From assembly GCA_036250195.1 (NCBI GenBank), contig JAVHZZ010000005.1, forward strand, positions 68,817,505 through 68,881,504: a stretch of DNA of 64,000 bases, given 5' to 3'. The notes under the pieces are model-generated. The model had not been told where the DNA came from. It did no database searches and saw only the letters and a list, made by a program, of their open reading frames with translations. Source of the stretch: Mixophyes australis. Lineage: Eukaryota > Chordata > Amphibia > Anura > Limnodynastidae. The first letter of the stretch is position 1; each line of letters starts with the position of its first letter. A program made the translations under genes and the position numbers. Below are positions 31,738 to 41,673 of the stretch, piece after piece.

Positions 31738-32300
31738 AGACATAAGTCAATAGACAGGGCTATTAGCTCCTTTCCTGTCTGGAAAGCATATTTTGATCTA
31801 AGCCTGACTGATGCCAAGGACTATGACAAACTAAAAGCCAGTATCCTAACTCTTTTGGGTGACACAATGTTTGTCCGAATGCAATGAATATAATGCTGGG
31901 GATACAAGGTGGATAAACCTCGCCGCTCTCAAATGAATGACCTCATCCATCTTACCAAGAATTGACTACAACCCGAGATTTTGACAGGGCCATAGATTGT
32001 GGAAAGTGTTGTTATAGATTAGTCGCTTCCTGCTGTTTTGCGTCTGTGAGAAAGCCACAGGGATTCTAAAAATGCAGACCAGCTTGTGGAGATGGTGGAG
32101 AGGTATGTGGCAGCCAAGGAATTGATGAGTATACACCACTGCCCCTAGATGGTAGAGAGGTATGTGGCAGTCGAGGAATTGATGAGTATACACCACTGGC
32201 CAGTGACTTCTGGTAAGACTGTTCCAGAGGAAGAGTGCTGGTTGGTGGAATGAACTGAATCATATATAGACTGTAGGCTCTGTTACTGGTGATTGGCCAG
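31738..32300 (+). pseudogene. gypsy gag, continuation after hAT
   Basis: Gag resumes in one frame with APFLSGK and then another with AYFDLSLTDAKDYDKLKASI, the gypsy gag block (family LAPxLxGxAQxAYxxL...DYxxLKxxIL). A ~58-bp unit (GTAGAGAGGTATGTGGCAG.. to ..GAGTATACACCACTG) is tandemly duplicated at 32088-32205. Stops and frame changes throughout. Confidence 0.7.
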
Positions 32301-32346
32301 TTATGCAAGAAGGTTCCCTATAAGACTTGATAAAAATGTGATTAGA

Positions 32347-32388
32347 TGTTTTAGATGTGGTGGCTTAGGCCATTTTGCTGCTTATTGT
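32347..32388 (+). pseudogene. gypsy gag CCHC zinc knuckle
   Basis: CFRCGGLGHFAAYC: perfect C-x2-C-x4-H-x4-C within an open frame running 32293-32514. Marks the nucleocapsid end of gag. Confidence 0.8.
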
Positions 32389-32602
32389 CCATTTACCTCT
32401 GAACCTATGCAATGTAATAATGCTTATGTACATTGCAGACTATTTTTATTTGCTCAGCTAGCCTGCGCTGCAGACCAACAGGCTGAGCCAAACAAATGTG
32501 TGAAATTACTGTAGAATGCAAACGGTTAAGAGCTCTGCTATATTCTAGTAGTATGGTTACTCTTGTAAGAACAACACAAAGAAAGGGGCGAAAAAAACTG
32601 TG

Positions 32603-32950
32603 GTGTACGGTGGCACTTCTGCCTCACAGCACTGGGGTCATGAGTTCAATTCCCGACCATGGCCTTATCTGTGTGGAGTTTGTATGTTCTCCCTGTGTTT
32701 GCATGGGTTTCCTCCAGGTGCTCCAGTTTCCTCCCACACTCCAAAAAACATACTAGTAGGTTAATTGGCTACTATAAAAAAAATTGACCCTAGTCTCTAC
32801 CTGTCTGTCTGTCTCCCTCTCTGTCTGTGTGTGAGTGTGTGTTAGGGAATTTAGACTGTGAGCTCCAGTGGGGCAGGGACAGATGTGAATGAGTTCTCTG
32901 TACAGCGCTGCAGAATCAGTGGCGCTATATAAATAAATGGTGATGATGAT
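32603..32950 (+). mobile_element. tRNA/L2 composite SINE, near-full copy
   Basis: Partial tRNA-like head (box B in GAGTTCAATTCCCGACC), a V-SINE-like central block (GTGGAGTTTGTATGTTCTCC, GGGTTTCCTCCAGGTGCTCC), a variable CT/TG-rich linker, and an L2-like 3' end (TTTAGACTGTGAGCTCCAG, GGGGCAGGGAC) ending TATATAAATAAATG and (GAT)n. The tRNA head has a ~20-bp deletion over box A. Inserted in the gypsy relic between gag and integrase. Confidence 0.85.
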
Positions 32951-33089
32951 ATAGAAGAACGGTGTTAGAGCAAGTTTACAGTCACATAATGCAGGACATC
33001 TAGGGGTATAAAAAAACCTCAGAAATGAGTTTTGCAGCATTTTTTCTGTACTGGGGTCCATAAAGATGTATCTGGCTACTGTACATTCT

Positions 33090-33475
33090 ACCCTGCTTGA
33101 CCCATTATTGAGGCTCCATTCAAAAGGAAGGCTATGGTTTTGGTCGGACCTCTAACAACGTCTGCCTGGGGGTCATCAGTATATTCTGGTCATACTGGAT
33201 TACTCTACCAGATACCCGGAAGCAACACCATTACGCGAAACATCAACAAAGGCTATTGCTACATTGGTACATGTCTTTAGCAAAATAAGGATACCTAAAG
33301 AGATCCTCATTGACCAGTTTACCCCATTTATACCCAGAATTATGAAAGAATTGTGTCATATGTTTAAGGTTATGCAGCTTAGGACCTCTGTGTATCACCA
33401 TCTGATTTATGGTTTGCTGAAGAGGTTTAAGAAAACTTTAAACCATATGCTAAAAGAAGCTAGTAAATAAAGATA
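33090..33475 (+). pseudogene. gypsy integrase core
   Basis: Frame fragments read PIIEAPFKR, MVLVGPL, DYSTRYPEATPLR and TSTKAIATLVHVFSKIRIPK, then EILIDQFTPFIPRIMKELC and LRTSVYHHLIYGLLKRFKKT. They match the Ty3/gypsy integrase order (DLVGPLP..., DYxTRYPEAxPL, EILTDQGTxFxS, YHPQTDGLVERFNxTL). Asp of TDQG is kept, but QTDG..E is altered. A one-base frameshift occurs near 33150. Confidence 0.8.
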
Positions 33476-33684
33476 GGAAAAATTGGGATGATTTGTTACC
33501 CTTTTTTTAATGGCCATTAGAGAGGTTTCCCAGTCCTCCAGAGGATTTTCACTTTTTGATTTGTTGTATGGGAGACACTTGGAGTTTGTTGGATATTGCA
33601 AAGAAGACATGGAAGGGGCAACCCAGTCCGTATAAAACGTTGATTTAACATGTTTTTAAAATGTAGGACAGAATAGCTGCAGTA

Positions 33685-33906
33685 GTGTCGTTAGTGAAAG
33701 AGCACATGGAACAGTCCAGACAGGCACAACAAAGGGTGTATAACCATAATGCCCAATTGCGTACCTTTGCTCCTGGGGACGGAGTGCCTGTTTTAGTACC
33801 CACAGTAGAAAGTCAATTTGGTAACATATGGGTTGATATACAGATATATGAAGAGATTACTGTTAGGTATCTGAAATGTATCTTTAAGGCACTAAAAATG
33901 AATTAG
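33685..33906 (+). pseudogene. gypsy integrase C-terminal region
   Basis: 73 residues with HMEQSRQAQQRVYNHNAQLR then FAPGDGVPVLVPTVESQF, the post-core block of Ty3/gypsy integrases (family RxYNRxAxxRxFxPGDxVLVLVPxxxxKF). It lies 200 bp after the core; the intervening DNA is degraded. Confidence 0.75.
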
Positions 33907-34542
33907 TGATTAATTCTGTAAGTACAAGAGTTGGCCTATGCACTTAATGTATAGAGAATGGACTAGTGTTCATCCAGGGCTCAAAAGAGGAATTATTGCA
34001 TATAAAAAGGAAGGGACATTTCATGACCCTTATGCCAAAATCTTTTTGGAACAGTCCACATTCCCTAACTGTACTAGATGTACATTGTCTTTGACATGGG
34101 GAGAAAGACTCACTGGAAGGACATGCAATATGTAGTTAAGGGACCAGTGAGAAAAACAAATACGCAGTATACCCGAGGATCAGTGTATTTTATGGTACCA
34201 TTACTAGTTAGCCAGTTCAGATGAGGAAGCCCAAATCCCCCTCTGAAAGAGGGACAATAAAAAAAGATCTCCAGTCCTAGACCATACAATCTATAATTGG
34301 TCTAAAGAAATGAATATAGTAAGGCTGAACAAAAATATCCATCAATGTAACCTTTCATACATTAAAAGTGTGTTGACCCAGATGAAGGCAACTCCACTCC
34401 CACCCACTGAGTGATAGTTGCCTATTTACATATTCACAAAAGGAAAAATATTCTAACCTTAAAATCCAATTAATGTTTAAATTCTGTTGAATTTAAATCA
34501 CCCCCTCATTTGGTAAGGGGTTCCAAATTTAAACCACACTTA

Positions 34543-34768
34543 GGGGGAAATTCAATTGGCCGTGTTTTACGGGTAACAGTAATGCGGTCTGCGCATTATT
34601 ATCGTTATTACGGTAATAATGCGCTTTAATACCGTTATTATGGTAGTTTCAATGCAGACTTTTTGCTCGCAGCTGCCTGAGCTGCAAGCAGAAAGCCGGG
34701 TTAAAACTACCGTAATAACGGTAATAGTTTTAACGCAGCGCAAATTCAGGGGGAATTGAATTCCCCCC
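34543..34768. mobile_element. 226-bp Harbinger-like MITE with TTA duplication
   Basis: Terminal inverted repeat GGGGGAAATTCAATT (left) / GGGGGGAATTCAATT (right, reverse complement), inner ACCGTAATAACGGTA-type palindromes, and TTA immediately outside both ends (34540-34542, 34769-34771). A 3-bp TTA duplication is typical of PIF/Harbinger elements. A partial relative lies at 58325-58455. Confidence 0.8.
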
Positions 34769-34789
34769 TTACAGTCAAGTTGTAAAATT

Positions 34790-35066
34790 TTTATTACTAA
34801 AAATCTTTGTGTTGAATTTGCTTATATGTATATGTATTAATTAGATCACCTCTAAATCACATTTTTCCAAAGTAAACAAAACTTGTGTTTCTAACCTCTC
34901 TTTCTAATTTAACCTTTTCATTCTCTTTAACAATAAGTTTGTCTGCCTCTGAACCCTCTCAGATGTTCTTCTAACAGTGAAGTCTTCAAAACAATACTCC
35001 AAAATCAAGCTATGGTCTAACTTATAACAAATGCAATTACAATAATACAATTTGAAAACTAAAATA
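34790..35066 (-). mobile_element. CR1/L2-type LINE 3' region
   Basis: Antisense phrases TTTGTCTGCCTCTGAACCCT and CAAAACAATACTCCAAAATC resemble CR1-type 3' untranslated sequence. Similar antisense words occur at 48231-48620. Confidence 0.45.
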
Positions 35067-35160
35067 GAAAGGGACTTGGGATTACTAGTTGATAGTAAAC
35101 TGAGCAACCACACACGGTGTCAGGCAACCACTGCAAAGTTAAACAAAGTCCTGGTAAAAC
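35067..35160 (+). pseudogene. CR1/L2-type LINE RT tail fragment, opposite strand
   Basis: Plus-strand codons read ERDLGLLVDSKLSNHTRCQA followed by TTAKLNKVL, the conserved C-terminus of CR1/L2 reverse transcriptases (family EKDLGVxxDxxLxxxxQCxxxxxKAxxxL). It lies between pieces of minus-strand LINE, so a rearrangement or a second insertion is needed. Confidence 0.65.
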
Positions 35161-35199
35161 CAGGTTTTACAACCAGATATGCCACTTAATGTGTAAGTA

Positions 35200-35702
35200 G
35201 CATAGTTATAACCATGACCCATGTGTAGATATTGACATTTATCTACACTAAATTTCATCTTCCAAGTCTGGCATTTTGTTTAAATCTTTGTGTAGCAAGC
35301 TACTATCTTGCTCTGTGTTTTTACCCATACATATCATGGTGTCATGAGCAAATATGGACACCTTACTATTAGACCATCTACAAGGTCATTAATAAAAAGA
35401 TTGAAAAGTTCAGGGCCCAATTCTGATCCCTGTGGAAAAAACCACAAATAATGTTAGCTGTCTCAATATTTTCAATTTGTAACTATCTTTTGTCTTCTAT
35501 GCTTCAACCAGTTCTCTACCCATGAACACACTTTTCCCCCTAGACCAAGCACTCTCGCTTTACATACCAGACTATTACATGGAACAGTCTGTAAAGCTTT
35601 AGCAAAATCCAAATAGATCCCATCCATTTCATTACAATGATCAAGTTTGATTTTTACTTTCTCATAAATAAGTACCCATACTAGGCACGATTGGTCCTTC
35701 AT
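35200..35702 (-). pseudogene. CR1/L2-type LINE reverse transcriptase fragment
   Basis: The minus strand at 35472-35702 reads MDGIYLDFAKALQTVPCNSL then GKVCSWVENWLKHRRQKIV. These match the RT block (family VDxIYLDFSKAFDTVPHxxL...I..W...WLxxRxQxVxxN). The catalytic-motif Asp (D of LDF) is kept; S-K-A-F-D is altered to AKALQ. Antisense 3' sequence with CAGGGCCCAATTCTGATCCC continues to about 35200. Confidence 0.75.
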
Positions 35703-36050
35703 AAAACCAAGCTGACATTCTGGTGGTCATTTACAACGTAGACTCACAGAAATTCATTGGAAATACACTTTCTCATTCTTTGATGAGTGATTGGAGGAAC
35801 TGCTATATACTATTCTACTATAGGAGTACCATTGGAACTTGCTACAATATTTAGTCATCATAGATTGTTTGATTTATCTTGATACAGGCTTGATACAGTG
35901 TGTGATTATCTGTTCTATACTTGATTCACACTGATGTGTGTTTTTATTTCACGATTCATAATTGCTGTTTTATTTAATAAATTTATGAACAACCACATAT
36001 ATAACCTCACGGTTTTATTATTGGAAACTTAGTGTTTTCAGTTTCCAGCA
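35703..36050. other. No recognised feature
   Basis: Spacer before the large inverted repeat. The phrase GTTTTCAGTTTCCAGC at 36034-36049 recurs at 38052-38067, so the two flanks of the inverted repeat share this sequence. Confidence 0.4.
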
Positions 36051-36688
36051 TATACAATGTAGCAAGCGCTGGGACAACCAAAACTCTATATAACGGTTAT
36101 CTCCACATGAGATTAAATTGCTTCCGATATTTATCCACAGTTAGATTTTATTAAGCAACATGTAGTATATCTAATATCATCATCATAAATATGGTGTTAG
36201 ATGAATTCATAAAACATCATTTGGAAAATCTTTAAATTACATACAATTCTAGTATTCCCCGGTATAGACAGTTGCACATAACAAAAACATTCCTCCTGCA
36301 GTAGAGGATGAGATCTTTAAAAATAATAATAATCATAACAGCTTCAGCCAAGTGAAATAGTTCCCTATAAGTATAAAGGGTTAACCATATCACATTGGTA
36401 TATCCGGATATATATAAAAAGAACCAGAGTGGGTATCAGACCAACATATGGACGTTTCTTCAAAAAACGAATACATGCATGTTTCCAAAAATATAATGGA
36501 TCACTCAAATGTACGTGATGTTTAAAATATATTAAGTCTCATCCGCAATCATAGATATATTCCTATTGGAAAAACCACGGTTATGTCCAGAAAGTGTATT
36601 TGATAATCCCCAGATGATTAGGTATAAGGAGGGACTTCTTCCGTATACTTATATTCTGTTATCACACCTCCTTAATGCCATACATTCA
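36051..36688. repeat. Large inverted repeat, left arm (638 bp)
   Basis: Pairs with 37264-37936. It runs colinearly from TATACAATGTAGCAAGCGCT to CTTAATGCCATACATTCA, with few mismatches. The right arm carries one extra 35-bp insert. Confidence 0.95.
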
Positions 36689-37263
36689 TTGCCATCAAAA
36701 ATCCCACAATGATCTCATGTTTCCATATTGTTGTATTCAGTGGGTTTCTAAAAAGGCATATATTTAAAGGGGTATCTGTTCCGGATTTATATTATAAACA
36801 CAATAAGAGCGTTAGAATATAGTCCCATTTAGGAATATGAGTATCCTTTATCCCTTTTCCTTCTGATTTCCCGAGGATTAATGGTCAAGCCACACGTTAA
36901 ATATTTCCATGCATGGAAAGTTCTTACCTCATCCCGAGGAGTTTTGAGAGTAGGTGGTAGATACAATTACCCGATCTAGAGCCGTGCTCGGAAGCGTGGA
37001 CACAACACATGGGCGTTCTTTCATCTGCAATTGAAGCAGTGCACACCTTTCTGTTGTCCGGAAAACGATCTCCCAAAAATGTTAGTTCCACTTCTTATTG
37101 CGGCCGTGATCGGCAATAGACCCTATGTTCCGGGTACTTTTTGAAAAAGTCCTAGTTGTTGTAGGACGAAACGCGTCAGTGACCTTACCCTGATATTTTC
37201 CAACACAACGCTGTGTAAATATTCAGAGATACCCGGAACATAGGGTCATATTACTCATATTCC
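36689..37263. other. Loop of large inverted repeat, Penelope-like
   Basis: 575 bp with no open frame of note. It contains the hammerhead-like motif and an 18-bp perfect inverted repeat. The motif with GACGAAACGCGTC is typical of Penelope-like element terminal repeats, some of which encode hammerhead ribozymes. Confidence 0.55.
37138..37178 (+). ncRNA. Hammerhead-ribozyme-like motif, degenerate
   Basis: Stem II is GTCCTA (37149-37154) pairing with TAGGAC (37162-37167) round a GTTGTTG loop. GAAA at 37168-37171 and a CGCGTC cleavage-side motif follow. The other conserved box should be CTGATGA but is TTGAAAA, so activity is unlikely. Confidence 0.4.
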
Positions 37264-37936
37264 TGAATGTATGGCATTAAGGAGGTGTGATAACAGAATA
37301 TAAGTATACGGAAGAAGTCCCTCCTTATACCTAATCATCTGGGGATTATCAAATATACTTTCTGGACATAACCGTGTTTTTTCCAATAGGAATATATCTA
37401 TGATTGCGGATGAGACTTGATATATTTTAAACATCACGTATTTTTATTATTTTTATATATTTTTACAAGTCACTTCATTTGAGTGATCCATTATATTTTT
37501 GGAAACATGCATGTATTCGTTTTTTGAAGAAACGTCCATATGTTGGTCTGATACCCACTCTGGTTCTTTTTATATATATCCGGATATACCAATGTGATAT
37601 GGTAAACCCTTTATACTTATAGGGAACTATTTCACTTGGCTGAAGCTGTTATGATTATTATTATTTTTAAAGATCTCATCCTCTACTGAAGGAGGAATGT
37701 TTTTGTTATGTGCAACTGTCTATACCGGGGAATACTAGAATTGTATGTAATTTAAAGATTTTCCAAATGATGTTTTATGAATTCATCTAACACCATATTT
37801 ATGATGATGATATTAGATGTACTACACGTTGCTTAATAAAATCTAACTGTGGATAAATATCGGAAGCAATTTAATCTCACGTGGAGATAACCGTTAAATA
37901 GTGTTTTGGTTGTCCCAGCGCTTGCTACATTGTATA
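37264..37936. repeat. Large inverted repeat, right arm (673 bp)
   Basis: Reverse complement of 36051-36688. The only sizeable difference is an AT-rich 35-bp insert at 37441-37475 between ACATCACGTA and CATTTGAGTG. Confidence 0.95.
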
Positions 37937-38107
37937 TGGTTTTTTGCTTTTGTGGTTTGGTGAACCGGGAGCGAGCTGCAGGGCTACCTTTACATATCTA
38001 CCCTCACCTTGGGATACTAGAATTCATTGACTATTAGCGCCGGGGTAATTGTTTTCAGTTTCCAGCGCTGTTTTTTGGTTGTTTTCAGATATATCTCTAA
38101 ATCTTTA
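37937..38107. other. Right flank of large inverted repeat
   Basis: Contains a repeat of the left-flank phrase GTTTTCAGTTTCCAGC at 38052-38067 and then CGCTGTTTTTTGGTTG, which resembles the outer arm end. Probably still part of the Penelope-like element. Confidence 0.4.
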
Positions 38108-38108
38108 A

Positions 38109-38142
<34 letters not shown>

Positions 38143-38225
38143 CTATTTATAGGGTGCCACGTGAGATCCACAGCACCGTACAGAGGGAAAACATCAAGAT
38201 AGTACATGGTATAGCAATACACTAC
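38108..38225 (-). mobile_element. LINE/SINE 3' tail, inverted, with (ATT)n
   Basis: (ATT)n at 38108-38139, then AGGGTGCCACGTGAGATCC and CACAGCACCGTACAGAGG, the reverse of the tail type at 7385. Confidence 0.55.
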
Positions 38226-38812
38226 AGTAAACAAATAACACTACAACTCTCAGTATAGCTACTAATATTTAATATGATATTCCTTTCAGTGATACCAGAT
38301 ATTTATTAATATTTCACTGTAAACAAAATCTGTTCAGTTGTTTGAAATATCACTAAATATAACTTGTGAATGATTACTTTTTCAAATTAAATAGAAAAAA
38401 ACTCGACATACTGCATGCTTTAAAATGTGAAACTGGGTTTGCAGAAAACACACATATGTAATTATTATACTAATTATATTGGCACCCTTGAATAATTAAA
38501 TTGAAAAGAAGCCAAAGAGTAGTTGCATTCAGGGATGATATTTAATTACCAGACGATCCATTTTGGAAAAATACAACAATATATTCAATAATGTACATAT
38601 ACTGATATCATTTAGTTGAGCACAAGTCACTTTGCTGTCATTTCTGTTTGTATGAGCTGTGAGAATAATTTACAATTTAAAAAAAGCAACTTGGATGATT
38701 ATTGCCTTATCATTTAAAAAGTAAATATTACTTTTTAAACGTGAGAAACAAAAGTAAAAACTATTGTTAAGAATTTGTTTCGAGCTATTTCCACTAAATT
38801 TACTTTAGGGGG
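38226..38812. other. No recognised feature
   Basis: AT-rich; nothing seen. Confidence 0.45.
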
Positions 38813-39005
38813 TAATTTTAATAAACAGCTGTTTCTTTAGTGGTTTTAAAACCACCACACATTGCACCACACATTGCCAAACTACAGTATTTACTATCCA
38901 GTGGTTTGGAGGGTGCAAAATCAAACTGCTGACCAAATGTGGTGATTTGAAAAGTCCGAAACCACATGCGGTTTACACAAACCTGGCAGAAAAAAGGCAA
39001 TCATT
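38813..39005. mobile_element. Palindromic MITE-like fragment
   Basis: GGTAATTTTAATAAACAGCT start and internal inverted words (GTGGTTTTAAAACCACC; AAACTACAG..CAAACTGC) resemble amphibian GGTATTTACTAAAC-type MITEs. The right end is not defined. Confidence 0.4.
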
Positions 39006-39075
39006 AATTATTGAAAAAGGGGGCAAATATAATTATTAAGTATTCCATGAGGGCAAAATTGTTGCACGATTATAT

Positions 39076-39371
39076 GGCAGCACAGTGGCTTAGTGGTTAG
39101 CACTTCTGCCTCACAGCACTGGGGTTATGTGTTCGATTCCTGACCAAGGACTTATCTGTTTGAATATTCTTGATGTGTTTGCGTGGGTTTCTTCCCACAC
39201 AGTAGGTTAACTGCATGCTATTAAATTGACCTTAGTCTCTCTTGGTCTGTGTGTGTGTCTGTATGTTAGCGAATTTAGACTGTAAGCTCCAATTGGGCAG
39301 GGACTGATGTGAGTGAGTTCTCTCTTCAGCACTGCGGAATTAGTGATGCTATATAAATACCTGATGATGAT
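39076..39371 (+). mobile_element. tRNA/L2 composite SINE
   Basis: Intact head GGCAGCACAGTGGCTTAGTG with box A and box B (GTGTTCGATTCC), a shortened central block missing the GTGCTCCGGTTTCCTCC part, and the L2-type end TTTAGACTGTAAGCTCCAAT with a short (GAT)n. Confidence 0.85.
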
Positions 39372-41098
39372 TGTATTAAGAGGGCAATATTATTTTTACA
39401 TTATATTAAGAGGGCAATATTATTTTATTATTATATATTAAAATGTAATAAATATAATATATATTATAGTATAATTCCTATTTGACTGCTAACTATGGCA
39501 ATAATAATTTATTTACAATGGTATTAACCTTTATTGTTTTAAGATGCCCATGTGCATGTTGGCACTTGCAGTGCCACGAATGTGCACTATAAATTGTCAG
39601 CAACTCAGATGCAAAAAGTTACTTAAAAATTCATTAATCAAAGCCAAAACTTATTTTTAAACAATTGAGTTAGGACTATATTGAAGGCTGGTTGGAACAT
39701 AAAAGGCTAAAGTTAAACTAAATAACATCAATATACATATACAATTTCTTAAGTATAGATCTTATTTCCACACTTAATATGCAACATTTTCTTTGTTAAC
39801 CCATAAAAAGCTAATTCAATTCATTTATATTTTGCTAAGAAGATTGCATAATAAAGCTGAGCCCTAAAAGGTACTACATGAAACCATGAAACATTTTTAT
39901 TACCAAATCTACTTTTCACCATTTTTTTGAGAAAGTTATAAATCATTTTTAGCATCACTAAATGCTTCCCCCGTACTTGTGAACAAGTGCGCAGGCACTC
40001 TCTTTTTCTTCTCTCCCCTATCTTTTGTTATTTCTCTTTCCCTCTATCCGCCTGCATTAGTCCATTAAAGACATTGACATTACAGGACTAGATGGATTGT
40101 ATGACAATTGGAGCACAGGTAAAGGATCTTTTGCTACTTTATTTACTTTGCCTAACCACCTAAAATACATTTTTAGATTTGCGTTGTCCTTTAAATTCCT
40201 GTTAAACCAGTTATTGAGAATATTGGTAATACTAGGTATAATATTTGTGGTAGCCTATGTACAGTCAAAATCACAGAAGAACAATTACTACCACAAAGTT
40301 TCTATAAATAGCTAATAGCTAATATAAAACAAAAAATGGACATATTATTATTATTCTTATTTTTAAAATAGAGGTAAATATATTTCAAAAGTTCACAGTA
40401 ATAGGGCCTACTAAGCATGAAGACACATCAATATGGGTGTGACATTACCCAATAAAGTCGCACAGGGATGTAAGCGCTGTTCTATCAACTGATACAACTC
40501 AGAAAATAGTGCTCAGGTCTTGAATACCTACAATACCATCAGCCAGTTGGAGGTCACATAGGCCAAGATATAGAGTGGCAAAAACATTCTTCTAATTTTT
40601 ATTTTATTGTTTTTTTCATTTTTTAATAGTTATAATTTGTTATTTGTGGGTGGACAAATAATTGAGTGATGATGCATTTTTGTATGTGCACTGTACATTG
40701 CTGTCATACATTTTTGCTAAATTGTGTGCCACTATTTGGGATCTTTTTCATTTATTGAATTTCTACCTATGTTTTTCTTAAATAGAATTGTTGTATAATT
40801 GGGACAGTTTTACATCTATGAAAAATTATCAATTAAATGTAATGTAATATTGCTAGATTAATTCTTAAAACCTAGTTTTATAATGTTTAAGGGCTAGGCT
40901 ACCATAGTTGTTGATAATTACAGGATACAATGCATCAAGTGCAAGGACTTTATAGAAGTTTTTACCCTTAGAATAAAGTCTAGTTTAACCCACTCTAATT
41001 ATTAGTGCTACCCTACTTGTAGTGCTTCAGACTAAGTTTTACAGAATCAGTAGAGGTCAGACACAAAGCCCAAAATCTTCTTTAATGGTCTCATGTAC
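39372..41098. other. No recognised feature
   Basis: AT-rich; a partial duplication AGAGGGCAATATTATTTTAT lies at 39378-39430. Nothing else seen. Confidence 0.45.
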
Positions 41099-41332
41099 CC
41101 AGAGGGGGATTGGCCATAGACCTTAGTGGCACTTTTCCCGGTAGGCCGATGGCTTCCAGAAGCCGTTTGAAGGCAGTGGGATAGTGACGGCTGCAACAGA
41201 CCCTGCTCGGCAGACCTGCAAGTCTTGTAATTAATTGCAGAGCCTGCAGCCTTTATTTATTGGTTATGTGCCTGAGGCTGGCTAGCTGCTTGATCCGTTT
41301 ATCTGGGTTTGACTAGCTATGCCTGGCCAGCC

Positions 41333-41642
41333 CCTGCTAAGTGAGACAGAGACTGAGAGATGAGAGGGACTCAGGCTGACAGGTAAAAGAGAGAGACACA
41401 GACTGAGTGAGGCATGGGCTGTGAGATGAGAGGGACACAGGCTGACAGGTAAAAGAGAGAGACACAGACTGAGTGAGACATGGGCTGTGAGATGAGAGGG
41501 ACACAGGCTGACAGGTAAAAGAGGTAAAAGAGAGAGACACAGACTGAGTGAGACATGGGCTGTGAGATGAGAGGGACACAGACTGACAGGTAAAAGAGAG
41601 AGAGAGATAGAGGCTGATATATGAGAGGGACACAGGCTGACA

Positions 41643-41673
<31 letters not shown>

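Larger units (their letters stand above)
27600..34250 (+). mobile_element. Ty3/gypsy LTR retrotransposon relic split by a hAT insertion
   Basis: Gypsy parts lie in plus-strand order: LTR/leader-like DNA (about 27600-28126), gag start (28127-28395), [hAT copy C], more gag (31738-32300), a CCHC knuckle (32347-32388), [SINE at 32603-32950], integrase (about 33090-33475), and the post-integrase chromodomain-side region (33685-33830). Protease, reverse transcriptase and RNase H between the knuckle and integrase are missing. Order RT-before-integrase is therefore not testable here, but the gag and integrase sequences are Ty3/gypsy in type. No matching second LTR was found. Confidence 0.75.

Noticed and set aside
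36689..37263. Penelope-like protein (RT or GIY-YIG endonuclease) in the inverted-repeat loop
   Set aside because: No open frame or motif of either domain is present. The Penelope assignment rests only on the hammerhead-like motif and inverted structure.
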